From assembly GCA_028822675.1 (NCBI GenBank), contig JAPKDE010000143.1:1-6657 (forward strand): a stretch of 6,657 bases of DNA, given 5' to 3'. The DNA is from Dehalococcoidia bacterium (GTDB lineage: Bacteria; Chloroflexota; Dehalococcoidia; UBA3495). Shown here in pieces: positions 5,193 to 6,657 of this stretch; within the stretch, counting starts at the first letter, position 1; the number at the start of each line of letters is the position of its first letter. The notes beneath the pieces are model-generated. The model worked only from the letters and a program-made list of their open reading frames with translations, was not told the DNA's origin and ran no database searches. Both the position numbers and the translations under genes were made by a program.

Positions 5193-6657
5193 TCAAGGAT
5201 CTTGGATCAGGTCAAATGTGTAATAGTCTCCGGTGAACCAGTCTTGCTTCAAGTCTCTGAATATCCAATAGCCAAGGGTGTTGCGCCAAGCTCCACGGCT
5301 GCTGACCACATCCTTGAAGAACCCCAAATCTTGTTTGATCTCGTCCCGCCACAGCTCATCCTGGCGGGCTTCCGAAGGACGGCGGTAGGTCTCCGGGAAC
5401 CAGAGCAGACTGCGCAACTTCTCGCTCTTGGTGTACTCAAGCAATTCAGTACCCCGACGATCAGCGTGGTTCGAGTTTAGTATCAGCGACGTTGGTTGGA
5501 ACTCATCAGCTGCCGTCTTGGATTCAAAGTTATTACAGCTTTCATTCCAGCCATCGTCCGACTCCTGCTTGAAGCAAGTGAACCTAAGAAGTTTGTCCGC
5601 TTCGGCATTCCGGACGTACCACTGGAAGGGATACCAGATGTCGTAATCAACCTCCACCGCCCGCCTTGGCGACAAGGGGTCTTTTAGCGACGAATCGTTT
5701 ACGGCATTGGAGAAGACCCGTTCTTGCAGGTCGGCAAAGGTCTCTTGAAGGTCTGAACTACCCTGAGCGTAGACCAGAAGCTCCCGATTGGAATCGTCAA
5801 AGGTGTAACTGGCCCTGAGCGCACTCCAAGTACCGAAGCCCAGCAGCAAAACCGCTACGCCAAGGGCAGCTAAAGTGCCGCCACCGGCGGAAGACGATAT
5901 TCGAATCATGTAGGCAGAGATCGCTAGGACCACTGCCGTGCCAGCTAAGACAGCCCAATGTTGGGCACTCAGACTAGCGTGGCCTTCAGTTGCGCCAGTG
6001 TAGGCGTAGAGGAAAAACAGTCCACCCAAAATTGCCATCGGCACCAGCAAGAATGTCCATGCAGCCCCGCGTTGGAACACTCGCTTCCATATGAGCGACT
6101 CTGCCAATTCACCCAGGAACTTAGCCGACAGAAAGACCAGGGGAAGAGTGATGTTCACCAACAGCCAGGGCATCTTTTCGCTGGCTAGCGTGTAGGCCAA
6201 GAAGGTGACAGCGGCCCAAATGGTCAGTGCCAAACCCAAAATGTCCCCGCGCTTGAGGAAATAAAACGCGCCGGCAATGCCAAACACCAAGGGCAGCAAT
6301 TCGTAAACCGGTAACCCCACAAAGTAGTAGTACCAGGGTTGGTTGCCCCGGGCCACGTCTTGCTGGGCAACCCAGTAACCCATCCCCTGCCAAGACCCGC
6401 TGAAGACCCCGGACATCTGGGTGTACAGAGTGGTGTAGAGAGCAGACCAGATGAAATAGAAGATACCGGCGCAGATTAACCAGGGCACTCCCAGCCAACG
6501 GATTCCCAAGACCACTGAAAGGATGATTGTCCCTGAGAGCACGCCCAATGCAACAACGTAGTTCATTGGCAGGCCGTTGTCCCCCGTGCCAATGGTCACC
6601 TGGCTGGGCAGTATCCCATTCACGCCGGTGGTGAACTTGGACGCAATCGTGAATGGG
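5193..6657 (-). CDS. TIGR03663-family (Agl23-like) membrane protein, C-terminal part
   Basis: The frame is open through the right edge; a GTG at 6623 is only an internal codon, so the N-terminal part, where the family has its glycosyltransferase-39-like region, lies outside the window. At least 487 residues are visible. Numbered from the GTG, about eight membrane helices are predicted (21-41, 47-67, 101-123, 128-146, 152-172, 188-208, 223-241, 249-269), then a soluble, probably extracytoplasmic domain (270-476). Recognisable family motifs are ARGNQPWYYY (91-100), LPVYELLPL (104-112), ASEKMPWL (147-154), ELLVYAQ (281-287) and DYDIWYPFQWYVRN (326-339). The family, sporadic in Chloroflexi and archaea, is named flippase-activity-associated protein Agl23 and is thought to act on lipid-linked sugars at the membrane. 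Cys350 and Cys363 could form a disulfide. It is followed on the same strand, after 128 bases, by the flippase-like gene, supporting a shared envelope role. A terminator after its TGA is not evident. Confidence 0.85.
   Translation of the reverse strand, partial: PFTIASKFTTGVNGILPSQVTIGTGDNGLPMNYVVALGVLSGTIILSVVLGIRWLGVPWLICAGIFYFIWSALYTTLYTQMSGVFSGSWQGMGYWVAQQDVARGNQPWYYYFVGLPVYELLPLVFGIAGAFYFLKRGDILGLALTIWAAVTFLAYTLASEKMPWLLVNITLPLVFLSAKFLGELAESLIWKRVFQRGAAWTFLLVPMAILGGLFFLYAYTGATEGHASLSAQHWAVLAGTAVVLAISAYMIRISSSAGGGTLAALGVAVLLLGFGTWSALRASYTFDDSNRELLVYAQGSSDLQETFADLQERVFSNAVNDSSLKDPLSPRRAVEVDYDIWYPFQWYVRNAEADKLLRFTCFKQESDDGWNESCNNFESKTAADEFQPTSLILNSNHADRRGTELLEYTKSEKLRSLLWFPETYRRPSEARQDELWRDEIKQDLGFFKDVVSSRGAWRNTLGYWIFRDLKQDWFTGDYYTFDLIQDP

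Noticed and set aside
6121..6498. 125-codon minus-strand frame within the TIGR03663 gene
   Set aside because: Same strand, different frame, fully inside the recognised family protein; Arg/His-rich out-of-frame product.
6621..6623. GTG as the true start of the TIGR03663 protein
   Set aside because: The frame stays open upstream to the window edge, no ribosome-binding site precedes the GTG, and family members are longer at the N-terminus.

Overview
The window looks like a bacterial chromosome fragment, most likely from a Chloroflexota lineage (Dehalococcoidia/SAR202-like). This is inferred from two things. One is a membrane protein with the hallmark motifs of TIGR03663 (Agl23-like), a family known mainly from Chloroflexi and archaea. 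The other is a typical bacterial endonuclease-type MutL. No ribosomal or other phylogenetic marker is present, so the placement is tentative. Base composition is moderately GC-rich, and gene density is high with short intergenic gaps.

Layout. The left part (1-2123) reads rightward: the C-terminal part of an unrecognised protein (to 323), then, after 69 bases, a complete mutL (393-2123). The right part (2212-6657) reads leftward. In transcription order it holds the C-terminal ~487 residues of a TIGR03663-family polytopic membrane protein (enters from the right edge, ends at 5193), a flippase-like UPF0104/LPG_synthase_TM protein (about 5064-3937), an NAD(P)/FAD-dependent amine-oxidase-type flavoprotein (3937-2603) whose start overlaps the flippase stop as TGATG, and a 73-residue twin-arginine-signal miniprotein (2433-2212, TTG start with a strong Shine-Dalgarno). 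The two halves converge on an 88-base spacer (2124-2211) holding GC-rich hairpins that resemble dispersed palindromic intergenic repeats.

Function. MutL is a housekeeping mismatch-repair protein with both the GHKL ATPase and the metal-dependent nicking-endonuclease motifs. The leftward genes look like a cell-envelope module: a probable lipid-linked sugar or glycan membrane enzyme, a flippase-like transporter, and a flavoenzyme translationally coupled to it. The natural reading is synthesis, modification and movement of an envelope lipid or lipid-linked glycan, but the substrate cannot be read from the sequence.

The less ordinary observations are the leader of the flippase gene (5061-5100), where one segment can pair with either of two neighbours and one pairing buries a candidate start codon; the Tat-signal miniprotein with almost no mature domain; the flippase/flavoprotein coupling; and the repeat-like hairpin cluster between the converging genes. 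No RNA genes, CRISPR arrays, insertion sequences or prophage genes were seen, and no gene-free stretch exceeds 300 bases.
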